DNA from: an uncultured Gemmiger sp.
GTDB taxonomy: Bacteria; Bacillota; Clostridia; Oscillospirales; Ruminococcaceae
NCBI GenBank assembly: GCA_944388245.1
Contig: CALXIA010000002.1
Location: 28,414-92,413 of the forward strand
DNA: 64,000 nucleotides
Reading direction: 5' to 3'
Shown here: in pieces, positions 50,353 through 58,253 of the stretch
Layout of the letters: the number at the start of each line of letters is the position of its first letter
Numbering within the stretch: the first letter of the stretch is position 1
The notes under the pieces: generated by a model
Databases searched by the model: none
What the model was told of the DNA's origin: nothing
Seen by the model: the letters and a program-made list of their open reading frames with translations, nothing else
Translations under genes and position numbers: made by a program

Positions 50353-51394
50353 GGCGGGTTTTTCCACCTTTGAGCAGCAGGACGGAATTCTGGTGGCCTT
50401 GAGCGGCGGCGTGGACAGCAGCGTGTGCGTGCGGATCCTGCAGCAGCAGGGCTTTGCCGTACAGGCGGCGGTGATCCGGTTTTCACCCGCTCATGAGAGT
50501 GCGGTGCAGGCAGCCCGCCAGGCGGCCGACCAGCTGGGCGTGCCGCTGCATGTCATCGACGCCCAGGAGGAGTTTGACCGGCTGGTGATCACCCCGTTTT
50601 GTGAGAGTTATTGCCGGGGCGAGACACCCAATCCCTGCATCCGGTGCAATCCGGCGCTTAAATTCCGACTTCTTGTGCAGCAGGCCGATCGATTGGGCAT
50701 TGAACTGATCGCCACCGGGCATTATGCCCGGGTCGTGGAGGACGAAGACGGGCTTTGCCGTGTGCATCGCCCTTTGAGCGAAGCCCGCGACCAAAGCTAT
50801 ATGCTGTATCGGCTGGGGCAGGATATTCTGCGCCGGCTGGTGCTGCCGTTGGGCGAGTTTGAAAAGGACGATATCCGGGTAATGGCCCGGGAGAGCGGCC
50901 TTTCCTGCGCCGACGCGCCGGACAGCATGGAGATCTGCTTTATCCCTGACGGGGATTATACGGCTTTCATCCGTGCCCGCGGCATGACCGATCGTCCCGG
51001 CCGGTTCATAGGCCCAGAAGGGCAGGACCTGGGCGCCCATAAGGGCGTGGCCAGCTACACGGTGGGGCAGCGCCGGGGCCTGGGCATCGCGTTGGGCGAG
51101 CCGGTGTTTGTGCAGCGTATTCTGCAAAACGGCGACATCCAGCTGGGCCGGGCCGGGCAGGAGTTTGCCCGCCGGGTCCGTTTGCGGGATTGGGCGGGCC
51201 CGTCCGCTATGCCCCCCGCGGGCAGTTATCAGGCCCGCATACGCAGTGCGGCCCGTCCGGCGCCCTGCCGGTTTGACGGGGCGGAATGGCTGGAATTTGA
51301 CGATCCGGTGCGGGCCCCTGCCCCCGGTCAGAGCGCGGTGCTCTATGCGGGCGGCGCGGTGCTGGGCGGCGGCGTGATCAAGGATTTTGCCTGA
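50345..51394 (+). CDS. mnmA: tRNA-specific 2-thiouridylase MnmA
   Basis: A ~349-residue enzyme that replaces the oxygen at C2 of U34 in Glu, Gln and Lys tRNAs with sulfur from the desulfurase. The PP-loop ALSGGVDSSV activates the tRNA. The catalytic cysteines lie in NPCIRCNPALKF and in DSMEICFIPDGDY, and GVASYTVGQRRGLGIA is the family core. GTG 50345 is favoured: a GAGGGGGG ribosome site lies ~8 bases before it and the conserved part starts soon after. ATG 50321, in-frame and overlapping the scaffold gene, is the alternative. The 8-base overlap suggests coupled translation. A terminator follows. Confidence 0.93.
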   Translation: MSEAGFSTFEQQDGILVALSGGVDSSVCVRILQQQGFAVQAAVIRFSPAHESAVQAARQAADQLGVPLHVIDAQEEFDRLVITPFCESYCRGETPNPCIRCNPALKFRLLVQQADRLGIELIATGHYARVVEDEDGLCRVHRPLSEARDQSYMLYRLGQDILRRLVLPLGEFEKDDIRVMARESGLSCADAPDSMEICFIPDGDYTAFIRARGMTDRPGRFIGPEGQDLGAHKGVASYTVGQRRGLGIALGEPVFVQRILQNGDIQLGRAGQEFARRVRLRDWAGPSAMPPAGSYQARIRSAARPAPCRFDGAEWLEFDDPVRAPAPGQSAVLYAGGAVLGGGVIKDFA

Positions 51395-51435
51395 GAACGG
51401 ATATTCACAACCGAAAGATTCTTTCAACAGACGAT

Positions 51436-51486
51436 AAAAGGGCGGTTCGCCACGGATTCATTCCGCGACGAACCGCCCTTTTCCTT
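51436..51486 (+). terminator. Terminator after mnmA
   Basis: Perfect 14-base stem AAAAGGGCGGTTCG (51436-51449) / CGAACCGCCCTTTT (51469-51482) with a T-rich continuation. Confidence 0.9.
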
Positions 51487-51570
51487 TACGGCTGCGCTTT
51501 TCGATTGCCGGACATGCGGTATCATGGAAAGGTAGCTGACGCTGCAAACCAGCGGGAAAGGAAGTTGAAA

Positions 51571-51876
51571 ATGAAACACAGAATAACTCGGAAGGATATT
51601 GCGCGTTTTGAACAGGATTTGTTCGCACGGGAACGAGCGGGAAACACAATCGAGCGGTACCCGGCGCAGATCACGCAGTTTGCGGATTGGGCAAAGGGCG
51701 GACTGGTGGACAAAGAGAGGGTCGTGCAGTACAAACAGTGGTTGATGGAACGCTATTCCCCGGCCAGCGTCAATGTAACCCTTGCGGCCTTGAACAGCTT
51801 TTTCCGATTCAAAGGTTGGCAGGAGTGCTGTGTGCGGCCGGTGAAGGTACAGAGAAAATACTATAGACTCTTATAG
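51571..51876 (+). pseudogene. N-terminal (core-binding) stub of a tyrosine recombinase
   Basis: A 101-residue product matching only the SAM-like arm/core-binding domain of XerC/phage-type integrases: ITRKDIARFEQDLFARERAGNTIERYPAQITQFADWA, VVQYKQWLMERYSPASVNVTLAALNSFFRFKGW. The catalytic domain (R-K-HxxR-H-Y) is absent; the frame stops shortly after VKVQRKYY. A GGAAAGGAAG ribosome site precedes the ATG. It marks the edge of an AT-richer, gene-poor region after mnmA and is probably the remains of a mobile element, although a stand-alone SAM-like protein cannot be excluded. Confidence 0.7.
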
Positions 51877-52321
51877 TGTGGCAGAGTTTTTCTTCCTTGG
51901 CAAGGCGCCGGTTTATTTTACGCTTACGTTCATGTATTAGCTAGACATACTGTTTCTCCTTTTCTAATAATAAAATGAAAAAGCCATCTTGCATTTCCTG
52001 AACAAAACAGTTCGGGCACAAGATGGCTTTTGCTTTAAGAAAGCAAAAAAACCATTTCGAGCCGGGATTTACGGAACTCGAAATGGGTCTTTTATTCTTT
52101 CCATGGCTAGATAATACGACAAACCCGAACGAAAGTCAATACTTTATTTTGCGTCCGGGACCAAAAATCAAAAAGCTGCCCCGAAAAGTTAGATTGGCGG
52201 GGAATCAGTAAAAGCGGATGGCGGCAAAATGCCCTATGCGCCCGTATCGGAATGGCGGCTGGCAAAATGGGTAAAACGGTTCAGCGCCGGCTGCGGGCCT
52301 TCTATTCTGCCGATAAGCAAG
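51877..52321. other. 445-base intergenic stretch with two consecutive hairpins
   Basis: No gene is visible. AAAAGCCATCTTG (51979-51991) pairs perfectly with CAAGATGGCTTTT (52019-52031), enclosing an inner CCTGAAC/GTTCGGG stem; then ACCATTTCGAG (52051-52061) pairs with CTCGAAATGGGT (52077-52088), followed by a T-rich tract. These look like two terminators in series on the + strand, perhaps from a lost operon end. The rest shows no homology I recognise. Confidence 0.55.
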
Positions 52322-53263
52322 CTACGCCTGCTTGTTTAACTGACATATATATTCTCCTTGGCTCCGTATCCACATGTCAATTCCGCTGCCAAAAACCTCG
52401 GCTTCGATCCAACTGCCGGAACTGTCTGGCAAGGTCTCAACAACCCGAGCCGTGGGCAGTCGATCCAGCACAGCCTCCAGGCTGGGGCCGGTATACAAAA
52501 AACGGATTTTTTGCAACTTTCCACCGTACATGAACTGGATACGCTTGCGCATTTCGCCTTCTTGAAACCGATCTCGATAAGGCACAGAGAAATGTTCGTC
52601 GGTCAGGTGATAAGTTTCTATTTTGTCTACTCGATAAATCGTGGGGGATTTGTCTTCCGGATTATCATACTGTGTTTGCCGGTCAATGCCTTCGATGAAA
52701 GCTGCCAGATAGAAATAGTATTCGCTGAACAGGATGCCAACGGGCTGTAACCGGCGATGGCGTACAGAGTGGTCATGCGTGCCGCGATACTCAATTTCTA
52801 CCACTTGATGGTGCTGGATAGCCTGGCCCAGGTCCCAGAGTTTGTTCACAAACTTGCGGCCATGATGGGGCGGAACATAGTGGAAACGCTCGTTTGCCAC
52901 CAGTTCTTCTACGGCCTTCATGCTGGCGCGGGGAGAACAGCAGGCAATAAGTTTGTCCAGGATAGGGTCTATCTCGGCTTCTACCATAGAACGGCTTTCC
53001 AACAGTATTTTGCAAACGGCCAGAATTTCGCTGTTGGTCAGCCGCATGGCATCAGTGTCTGTTAGTTTGTAACCGTCCACACTTCGGTCGTAGGACAGAT
53101 CTTTTCCGTTTTCGCTGTAATATCCACGAAGCGTATTAATATCCCGCTGAACGGTCTTTAGGGTGATGGAAAAACGTTCTGCGCACTGACGTTTGTAAAG
53201 AATGCCGTTCTCGATGAGTTTTTGCTGCATCCACAGCAAACGATCCATACGACTGACAGACAC
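52322..53263 (-). CDS. WYL-domain transcriptional regulator
   Basis: A ~313-residue regulator of the HTH-WYL type. The N-terminal winged helix-turn-helix is RMDRLLWMQQKLIENGILYKRQCAERFSITLKTVQRDINTLRGYY. A central helical part follows (LTNSEILAVCKILLESRSM), then the WYL domain around HQVVEIEYRG and RRLQPVGILFSEYYFYLAAFIEG, and a C-terminal WCX-like extension. GTG 53263 is chosen because GGAGGAG lies 5-11 bases upstream; a TTG at 53314 is an alternative. WYL proteins sense nucleic-acid-like ligands and often sit in defence or CRISPR loci; a CRISPR-like repeat pair lies 1.8 kb away, but no cas gene is present. Confidence 0.9.
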   Translation of the reverse strand: MSVSRMDRLLWMQQKLIENGILYKRQCAERFSITLKTVQRDINTLRGYYSENGKDLSYDRSVDGYKLTDTDAMRLTNSEILAVCKILLESRSMVEAEIDPILDKLIACCSPRASMKAVEELVANERFHYVPPHHGRKFVNKLWDLGQAIQHHQVVEIEYRGTHDHSVRHRRLQPVGILFSEYYFYLAAFIEGIDRQTQYDNPEDKSPTIYRVDKIETYHLTDEHFSVPYRDRFQEGEMRKRIQFMYGGKLQKIRFLYTGPSLEAVLDRLPTARVVETLPDSSGSWIEAEVFGSGIDMWIRSQGEYICQLNKQA

Positions 53264-53399
53264 GTTGACTCCTCCGCTTCCTTTGTGTAAACGAAATACC
53301 TGAATAGAAACCAATCACTCATCCAGCATGTTTATTATACTTCTCCTCCGACAGGGGTTTCAACGTAAAGCCATAATTTTTGTTGGCGGCCCATAAAAG

Positions 53400-54692
53400 T
53401 TATATTGCTTTATGGTACAAGGCGTATACCGCCCCCATATCATCCAACAAGGCAACCGTTTGCTCCGCTGCGTCATATCGGGCGGTTTCGTACCAGCCGT
53501 CCGGCGCCACACTCTGGAAGAATCTGTAGGTCTGGTCGGCAAGTTGTTCGAGTTCGGTGTAGAGATAACCGCCAAACTGATACGCATCAATGGAGAGAGT
53601 GCCTGCAGCCGCTCCGGAGGAGTCGCTGGCGAGAGTATAAATTCCCCACCAGTCCCGAGGAAGGGAAGCGCCATCAGGAGCATCGGGCCGGGAATAGCTG
53701 GCTAAATAAGTCCCGGCAGCATCATACTCTTCCAGCGTTGTGCCATCCGCTGAGCAAATGTATTGAGCGAAAAGAGAATTATCATAATTGTCGGTTTGAC
53801 GGATCTGATAGCTTCCGTCTTCCAGTTGCTGGGCCTGTTCACTGCAATAGTTCAGGCTTTCCTCATAGGTGAACCGATAGCCACGCACAGGGTCCTGCCA
53901 CACACCGTACCAGGGCGTTTCGGCGGGTGCTACCACATAGTCGTTTGGCATGATTGCAGCGCTGGTGATGAATGCGCCCTCGCCCCATCCATCTTGCGGC
54001 AGGGCCTCCTGCTCGGTGTAAGACGGCAAGCCTTGCAGCTCATCCGCCCATTGTGCCATGGCAAGGGAATATCCCAGCCGGCTGCTGCCCCCTACTGCCA
54101 CAGCCAAAAGGACACAGCCAAGCACCACGGAGAGCGGAGACGCCGGGATCACGTCGGCATTGCCGCCTGTCTGCTTGTACAAAGCATGGACATAGTTCTT
54201 CCCATTCAAAATGGCCACGGCTAAGCCCCAAAAAAGCCCGATACCGTTCAGCACAAGGGATAGGGTCAGCAGTGTGGGGTCAAAAGTCAAGCCCGCATAG
54301 GCGGACAGGCCGGAGTCGACCACAAGCAACAGGATAACCGGCAGATAGGTTTTGGCGAAAAGGGGATAGCTTTTATGGTAAAGCTGCTGGAACGGACCAA
54401 AAACGATAGAAAACAGGCTGTATTTGAAATCCAGGGGCTTGCCTGTCTGGATGCGTGAAAACTGCTCGCGAAAATGCTGATTCTTCAAAGGAGGTACACC
54501 GGCAGGGGATGCCGGCCTTGGGCGATCCTCCTTCTGGACCTGCTCCATCTCAGGCGTAATTTCCAAAAATCTTTTGATTTTCCCCTCGGTGCTCATAGGT
54601 GCTTCCTGGACCGGAGCAACGGGTTGCCCGCAAACAGGGCAGAACCGTGCCGTGTCTTCCAGTTTAGAACCACAGTGCTGGCAAAAAGACAT
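53400..54692 (-). CDS. Zinc-ribbon membrane protein of unknown function
   Basis: A 430-residue protein starting with a zinc ribbon (MSFCQHCGSKLEDTARFCPVCGQP, CX2C...CX2C). A charged linker leads to a membrane region with three helices (about 115-215: YLPVILLLVVDSGLSAYAGL, LSLVLNGIGLFWGLAVAIL, PLSVVLGCVLLAVAVGG). The C-terminal ~210 residues are Tyr/Asp-rich and appear extracytoplasmic, with two similar segments (VRGYRFTYEESLNYC and GYLYTELEQLADQTYRFFQ). GGAGGAACTATTAT-ATG is a good start. It lies upstream of the WYL gene on the same strand, 136 bases away. Function unknown. Confidence 0.75.
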   Translation of the reverse strand: MSFCQHCGSKLEDTARFCPVCGQPVAPVQEAPMSTEGKIKRFLEITPEMEQVQKEDRPRPASPAGVPPLKNQHFREQFSRIQTGKPLDFKYSLFSIVFGPFQQLYHKSYPLFAKTYLPVILLLVVDSGLSAYAGLTFDPTLLTLSLVLNGIGLFWGLAVAILNGKNYVHALYKQTGGNADVIPASPLSVVLGCVLLAVAVGGSSRLGYSLAMAQWADELQGLPSYTEQEALPQDGWGEGAFITSAAIMPNDYVVAPAETPWYGVWQDPVRGYRFTYEESLNYCSEQAQQLEDGSYQIRQTDNYDNSLFAQYICSADGTTLEEYDAAGTYLASYSRPDAPDGASLPRDWWGIYTLASDSSGAAAGTLSIDAYQFGGYLYTELEQLADQTYRFFQSVAPDGWYETARYDAAEQTVALLDDMGAVYALYHKAI

Positions 54693-55041
54693 ATAATAGT
54701 TCCTCCTTTTACAGGGAAAACGCTGTCCCTGTGTGTATAAGAGTACTGTACCACGATGCCTTGGACAGACGAGTGTCCATCAAAAAAGATATTCAGGATT
54801 GGTGTTCAAATATCGCCGCTAAATTGATGGGCGCGCTGGAGAGTCTCTTTCACGCGAAAGGGAAAGTAAACGCGGAGATTCAAAAAATGACCGGCAACTA
54901 ACGTTTGCCGGCCGAGAAAATATTAGGATTTTCGATGAATCCGGAACGATGCGCGAGTTTGTACAAAAAAATCGATTTCTTTTGGGGATGGGAATTGGGC
55001 GCACCACGATCCAAGCGTTTTTAACCTTATGAAATGAAATA
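54693..55041. other. Gene-poor stretch with a C-terminal protein remnant
   Basis: No complete gene. On the + strand an open frame ending at TAA 54899-54901 reads LDRRVSIKKDIQDWCSNIAA, KLMGALESLF, then HAKGKVNAEIQKMTGN, which looks like a genuine amphipathic protein end but has no start or ribosome site and no family I recognise. A second open stretch after it (NIRIFDESGTMREFVQKNRF, up to 55029) is similarly orphaned. Both fit decayed mobile-element cargo. Confidence 0.4.
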
Positions 55042-55143
55042 TTACTGTCCCCGTGAGGGGAGTAAGATGCATCAAGTAGGCTGCGGCTCCGGGCCATTGT
55101 CCATCCGGTTACTGTCCCCGTGAGGGGAGTAAGATGCATCAAC
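55041..55143. CRISPR. Two-copy CRISPR-like repeat with one spacer
   Basis: A 34-base sequence (TTACTGTCCCCGTGAGGGGA, then GTAAGATGCATCAA) occurs exactly at 55042-55075 and 55109-55142, separated by 33 bases of unrelated sequence (55076-55108). If the copy at 55108-55143 is the complete unit, the repeat is 36 bases, begins GTT and ends AAC, and the spacer is 31 bases. The centre CCCC-GTGA-GGGG forms a hairpin, as in many CRISPR repeats. One period upstream and downstream no third copy is visible, and no cas gene lies in the window. It could be an array edge cut by the assembly or a dispersed palindromic repeat. Confidence 0.45.
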
Positions 55144-55421
55144 GGGTAGCCACCGTGGAGGTGGCCGCCGACGGCCTGGCCAAGCTGCCGCTGGAACACT
55201 GCTCTGTCTACTACCTGGTAGTGGAGGAGGCCCCGATCAACGAGCCGGCGCCGGAAGTTGAGCAGGAAGCCCCTGCCCCGGCGGATCCGGATCCTGTGCA
55301 GTCTCAGCAGGAGGCTTCTGCCCAGGGCGGCTCTTCGGCTGTGCCCCTGGTCCTTGGTGGCCTGGTGCTGGTCGTCGTGATCGTGGCGGTGTTCTTCATC
55401 GCCCGCCGTCGCAAGGAGTAA
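55134..55421 (+). pseudogene. C-terminal remnant of a membrane-anchored surface protein
   Basis: About 93 residues: a short structured piece (VATVEVAADGLAKLPLEHCS, VYYLVVEEAP), an acidic Pro/Glu/Gln-rich linker, then one membrane helix (VPLVLGGLVLVVVIVAVFFI) and a basic end RRRKE. The layout resembles the tail of the starch-binding protein encoded at 55766. The apparent start ATGCATCAA lies inside the second CRISPR-like repeat and has no proper ribosome site, so the recognisable protein begins right at the repeat edge (~55143). The gene is therefore truncated, its front replaced by the repeats. Confidence 0.6.
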
Positions 55422-55439
55422 TCCCAACATAAACTTATG

Positions 55440-55481
55440 CAACGCGCCCCTTCCGGTCCAAACACCGGGAGGGGCGCGTTG
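55440..55481 (+). terminator. Hairpin after the surface-protein remnant
   Basis: CAACGCGCCCCTTCCGG (55440-55456) pairs with CCGGGAGGGGCGCGTTG (55465-55481), one wobble pair; followed by CGCTTTGC, a weak T tract. Confidence 0.65.
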
Positions 55482-55765
55482 CGCTTTGCATGGTTCGTTT
55501 TGTGGATGCCGATTGCGGTAGGCAAGTGAGAAACTGATTCTCAATTTTTCGCTTAGAAGATTACAATTTTATTACATGCCGGGATTTTCCCTTGAAATCC
55601 CGGTTAAACTTGTGATTTATCCTGGTTTTATTTGTATTTTTTATACAAGAAGCCAGGAAACCGGTTTATTACTTTGCCATTGCATACTGCCGCTCACAAT
55701 GGTACGCTTAAAACACAGAGGATGCGCTTCCGAAAACAAAAATGCAAGGCAAAGGAGAATACGGT
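55482..55765 (+). promoter_or_regulatory. Leader of the starch operon with operator-like palindrome AAACCGGTTT
   Basis: The AT-rich 55500-55660 region should hold the operon promoter; no clear 17-spaced pair stands out (TTGTGA at 55610 with TTGTAT at 55632 is the best, weak). A hairpin CCGGGATTT/AAATCCCGG sits at about 55580-55603. AAACCGGTTT (55658-55667) is a perfect 10-base palindrome with a central CG, as in LacI/MalR-type operators, and is the natural site for the LacI protein encoded at 61740-62744. Confidence 0.45.
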
Positions 55766-56926
55766 ATGAGCAGATTCAAACGATGGACCGCCGCGCTTCT
55801 GGCGCTTCTGTTTCTCTTCGTGATGGCTCCCGCCGCCGCGTTTGCAGAGGGAGAGGATCACATCCTGATCTATGCCCAGGTGCCTGAGGACTGGCAGGCT
55901 CCCCATATCTGGGCCTGGGCCGACGACGGCACCAACGCCTTCGCCGCCTGGCCGGGCGAGGCCATGGAAGCGGACCCCGACAACCCCGGCTGGTACCGAT
56001 GCTGGGTACCGGCTGCGGCTACCAACATCATCATCAACGCCAGCGAGGGCACGGTGCAGACCACCGACCAGAAAATCGAAGCCAAAAATACCTGGTTCAC
56101 CATCGCCGGTCCGGAGGAGGTAACGGTCAGTTACGACCAGCAGACCCAGGGCGAACTGCCGGAATATGTGGCGACTTTCAAAATTCACGCCCAGGTTCCG
56201 GAAAGCTGGCAGGACGTAGGACTGTGGGCCTGGCTGGATCCGGACGGCACCAATGCCTTTGATCCCTGGCCCGGCAAGGCGATGGCGGCTGGGGAGGACG
56301 GCTGGTATACCGCCTCCGCGCCGGTGTGGGTCAACCGCATCATCGTGAACGGAAATGGCGGCGAGGTGCAGACCGAAGACCTTTCCATTGATCCGGCGGA
56401 GATCTGGGTCACGGTGGCCGAGGACGGCAGCGCCGAGTTCACCTACAACGACCCCAACGCCCCGGTGGCCGAGGACATCACCGTGCGGGTGAAAGCCCCC
56501 GCCGACTGGGCCGGCCCCTGCCTGTGGGCCTGGTCTGCCCCGGACGGTACCAACGCATTCACCGCCTGGCCCGGCGAACCGCTGGAAGATACCGGCGACG
56601 GCTGGCTGACCCTGACGGTTCCCGGCTGGGTGAACAGCCTGATCGTGAACGGCAGCGAGGGCTCGGTGCAGACGGGTGATCTGTCGGTGGAACCGGGCAA
56701 GGATGTGTGGATCGTGGTGACCGACGCCGAGAACGCAGCGGTAAGCTATGAGGAACCGGCGGACGCGGCGTCCGCCCCGGACAGCGCCGCGGCGCCCGCG
56801 GCCGAACCGGAGGCGCCGGCGGAAGAAACGGGCGGCATGGCTGCCGGCGGGATCGTGGCCATTGTGGTGGTGGTGATCCTGGTTGCGGGCGGTGTGTTCC
56901 TGGCTATGAAGAAAAAGAAATCGTAA
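55766..56926 (+). CDS. Membrane-anchored starch-binding protein with three CBM26-like modules
   Basis: A 386-residue exported protein with no catalytic domain. A signal peptide (1-28, ending AAAFA) is followed by three tandem ~90-residue modules at about 32-123, 137-227 and 237-328. Each repeats the pattern P-E/A-D/S-W...WAW...DGTNAF..WPG..M...W...N..(I/V)IVN...VQT.D, characteristic of starch-binding module 26. An Ala/Pro/Glu linker leads to one membrane helix (361-380) and KKKKS, so the modules face outward. AAAGGAG sets ATG 55766. It is followed by maltodextrin ABC genes, suggesting it holds starch chains at the surface for other hydrolases or for the transporter. Confidence 0.85.
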   Translation: MSRFKRWTAALLALLFLFVMAPAAAFAEGEDHILIYAQVPEDWQAPHIWAWADDGTNAFAAWPGEAMEADPDNPGWYRCWVPAAATNIIINASEGTVQTTDQKIEAKNTWFTIAGPEEVTVSYDQQTQGELPEYVATFKIHAQVPESWQDVGLWAWLDPDGTNAFDPWPGKAMAAGEDGWYTASAPVWVNRIIVNGNGGEVQTEDLSIDPAEIWVTVAEDGSAEFTYNDPNAPVAEDITVRVKAPADWAGPCLWAWSAPDGTNAFTAWPGEPLEDTGDGWLTLTVPGWVNSLIVNGSEGSVQTGDLSVEPGKDVWIVVTDAENAAVSYEEPADAASAPDSAAAPAAEPEAPAEETGGMAAGGIVAIVVVVILVAGGVFLAMKKKKS

Positions 56927-57009
56927 ACCCGCGGCGGCGCAGGCGTGCCTATGTCTGCGCCGCCTGACGCGGTTCACCCCCGCATCGCGGGACGCAAGGG
57001 AGGTATTGT

Positions 57010-58221
57010 ATGAAACGCTTGTTCGCAGCCCTGTTGAGCCTGTGCCTGGCGGCCGCGCTGCTGACCGCCTGCGGGGCCCCTGCCGCCGACCCGGACGGTC
57101 CGGTGACCATCACCATCTGGCACGACAAGGAGGACGAGGTGGCCGCGGTGCTGCAGGAGGAACTGGATCAGCTGGCTCCGGAGATCCAGGTAAAGCTGGA
57201 GCGCAAGGACGGCCTGACCGACTCCCTCAAGATGGTGGGCAACGACCCAAACGCCGCGCCGGACATGTACTTCTTTGCGCATGACAAGATCGGCGTGTTT
57301 GCCGAGATGGGGATTCTGGCGCCTATTACCGATTTCGTGGACGAAGAAACCCTGACCGGGTATCTGCCCATGACCATAGAAGCCGCCACCTATAAGGGAG
57401 AGATCTACCAACTGCCGCTGTATTTTGAGACCCTGCTGTACATGTACAACCGCCTGTATATGAGCGACGACGAGGTGCCCGCCACCACCGAGGAACTGTA
57501 CGCCTACATGGAGCAGACCACCCAGGGCGGTCACTACGGCTTTGTGGAACAGCACAGCACCGCCTATTACGCCGCGGGCTGGCTGCACGCCTTCGGCGGC
57601 TACATTCTGAACAGCGAAGGCCAGCCCGGCCTGGATGACCCGAACACGGTCCGGGCGCTGGAATACCACAAGAAATTTGTTTCCCTCATGCCTACCGAAG
57701 GGGAATATGCCACCGTCAACACCCTGTTCCGGGAGGGGAAAGCCCACTCCACCATCGGCGGGCCCTGGCTGGTGCCCACCGCCCGGGAAGCGGGCATCGA
57801 TCTGGGGATCGCTCCCATGCCGGTGGTGGATGAAACCGGAAATCCCATCGCGCCCTATTCCGGCGTGCAGGGGATACATGTGCTGAAGGTGGCGGCGGAG
57901 CGCAAGCACGACGCCATCCTCAAGGTGCTGGACGTGCTGACCGGCGACAGCGTAGGCACGGCCATTGCCGCCGCCAGCGGCTGCGCTCCCGCCCGGGAAA
58001 GCTGTTACGAGGATCCGGCGGTGGCGGAAGACGAGATGGTCATGGCCATGTACGAGACCGCCCAAAACGCGGTGCCCATGCCCAACGTGCCGGAGATGGA
58101 TGTGATGTGGACGGTGAGCGAAAACCTGCTGGTGGAGGTCAACATGCAGGGCGCGGACCCGCAGACCAGCGCGGCAGCCGCCCAGCAGCAGGCGTTGAGC
58201 CTGATCGAACAGATGCAGTGA
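57010..58221 (+). CDS. Maltose/maltodextrin ABC transporter substrate-binding lipoprotein
   Basis: A 403-residue family 1 binding protein, closest in layout to MalE. The signal peptide ends in the lipobox LLTAC (Cys ~21). The typical start of the mature protein VTITIWHDKEDEVAAVLQEELDQLAPEIQVK, APDMYFFAHDKIGVFAEMGILAPI, GEIYQLPLYFETLLYMYNRLYM and STIGGPWLVPTAREAG are all MalE-like, with aromatic residues that stack on glucose rings. GGGAGG lies before the ATG. It lies between the starch-binding protein and two permeases. Confidence 0.93.
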   Translation: MKRLFAALLSLCLAAALLTACGAPAADPDGPVTITIWHDKEDEVAAVLQEELDQLAPEIQVKLERKDGLTDSLKMVGNDPNAAPDMYFFAHDKIGVFAEMGILAPITDFVDEETLTGYLPMTIEAATYKGEIYQLPLYFETLLYMYNRLYMSDDEVPATTEELYAYMEQTTQGGHYGFVEQHSTAYYAAGWLHAFGGYILNSEGQPGLDDPNTVRALEYHKKFVSLMPTEGEYATVNTLFREGKAHSTIGGPWLVPTAREAGIDLGIAPMPVVDETGNPIAPYSGVQGIHVLKVAAERKHDAILKVLDVLTGDSVGTAIAAASGCAPARESCYEDPAVAEDEMVMAMYETAQNAVPMPNVPEMDVMWTVSENLLVEVNMQGADPQTSAAAAQQQALSLIEQMQ

Positions 58222-58253
58222 CAGCCGGGATCAGCCCGGTGGAAGGGGGAGCC

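Noticed and set aside
52023-52211. Possible 62-residue protein between the integrase stub and the WYL gene
   Set aside because: It overlaps both hairpins at 51979-52088, has no ribosome site and shows no protein-like pattern.
54970-55200. Further CRISPR repeats one period (67 bases) before or after the pair
   Set aside because: Sequence near 54975 and 55176 shows no similarity to the repeat, so only two copies are claimed.
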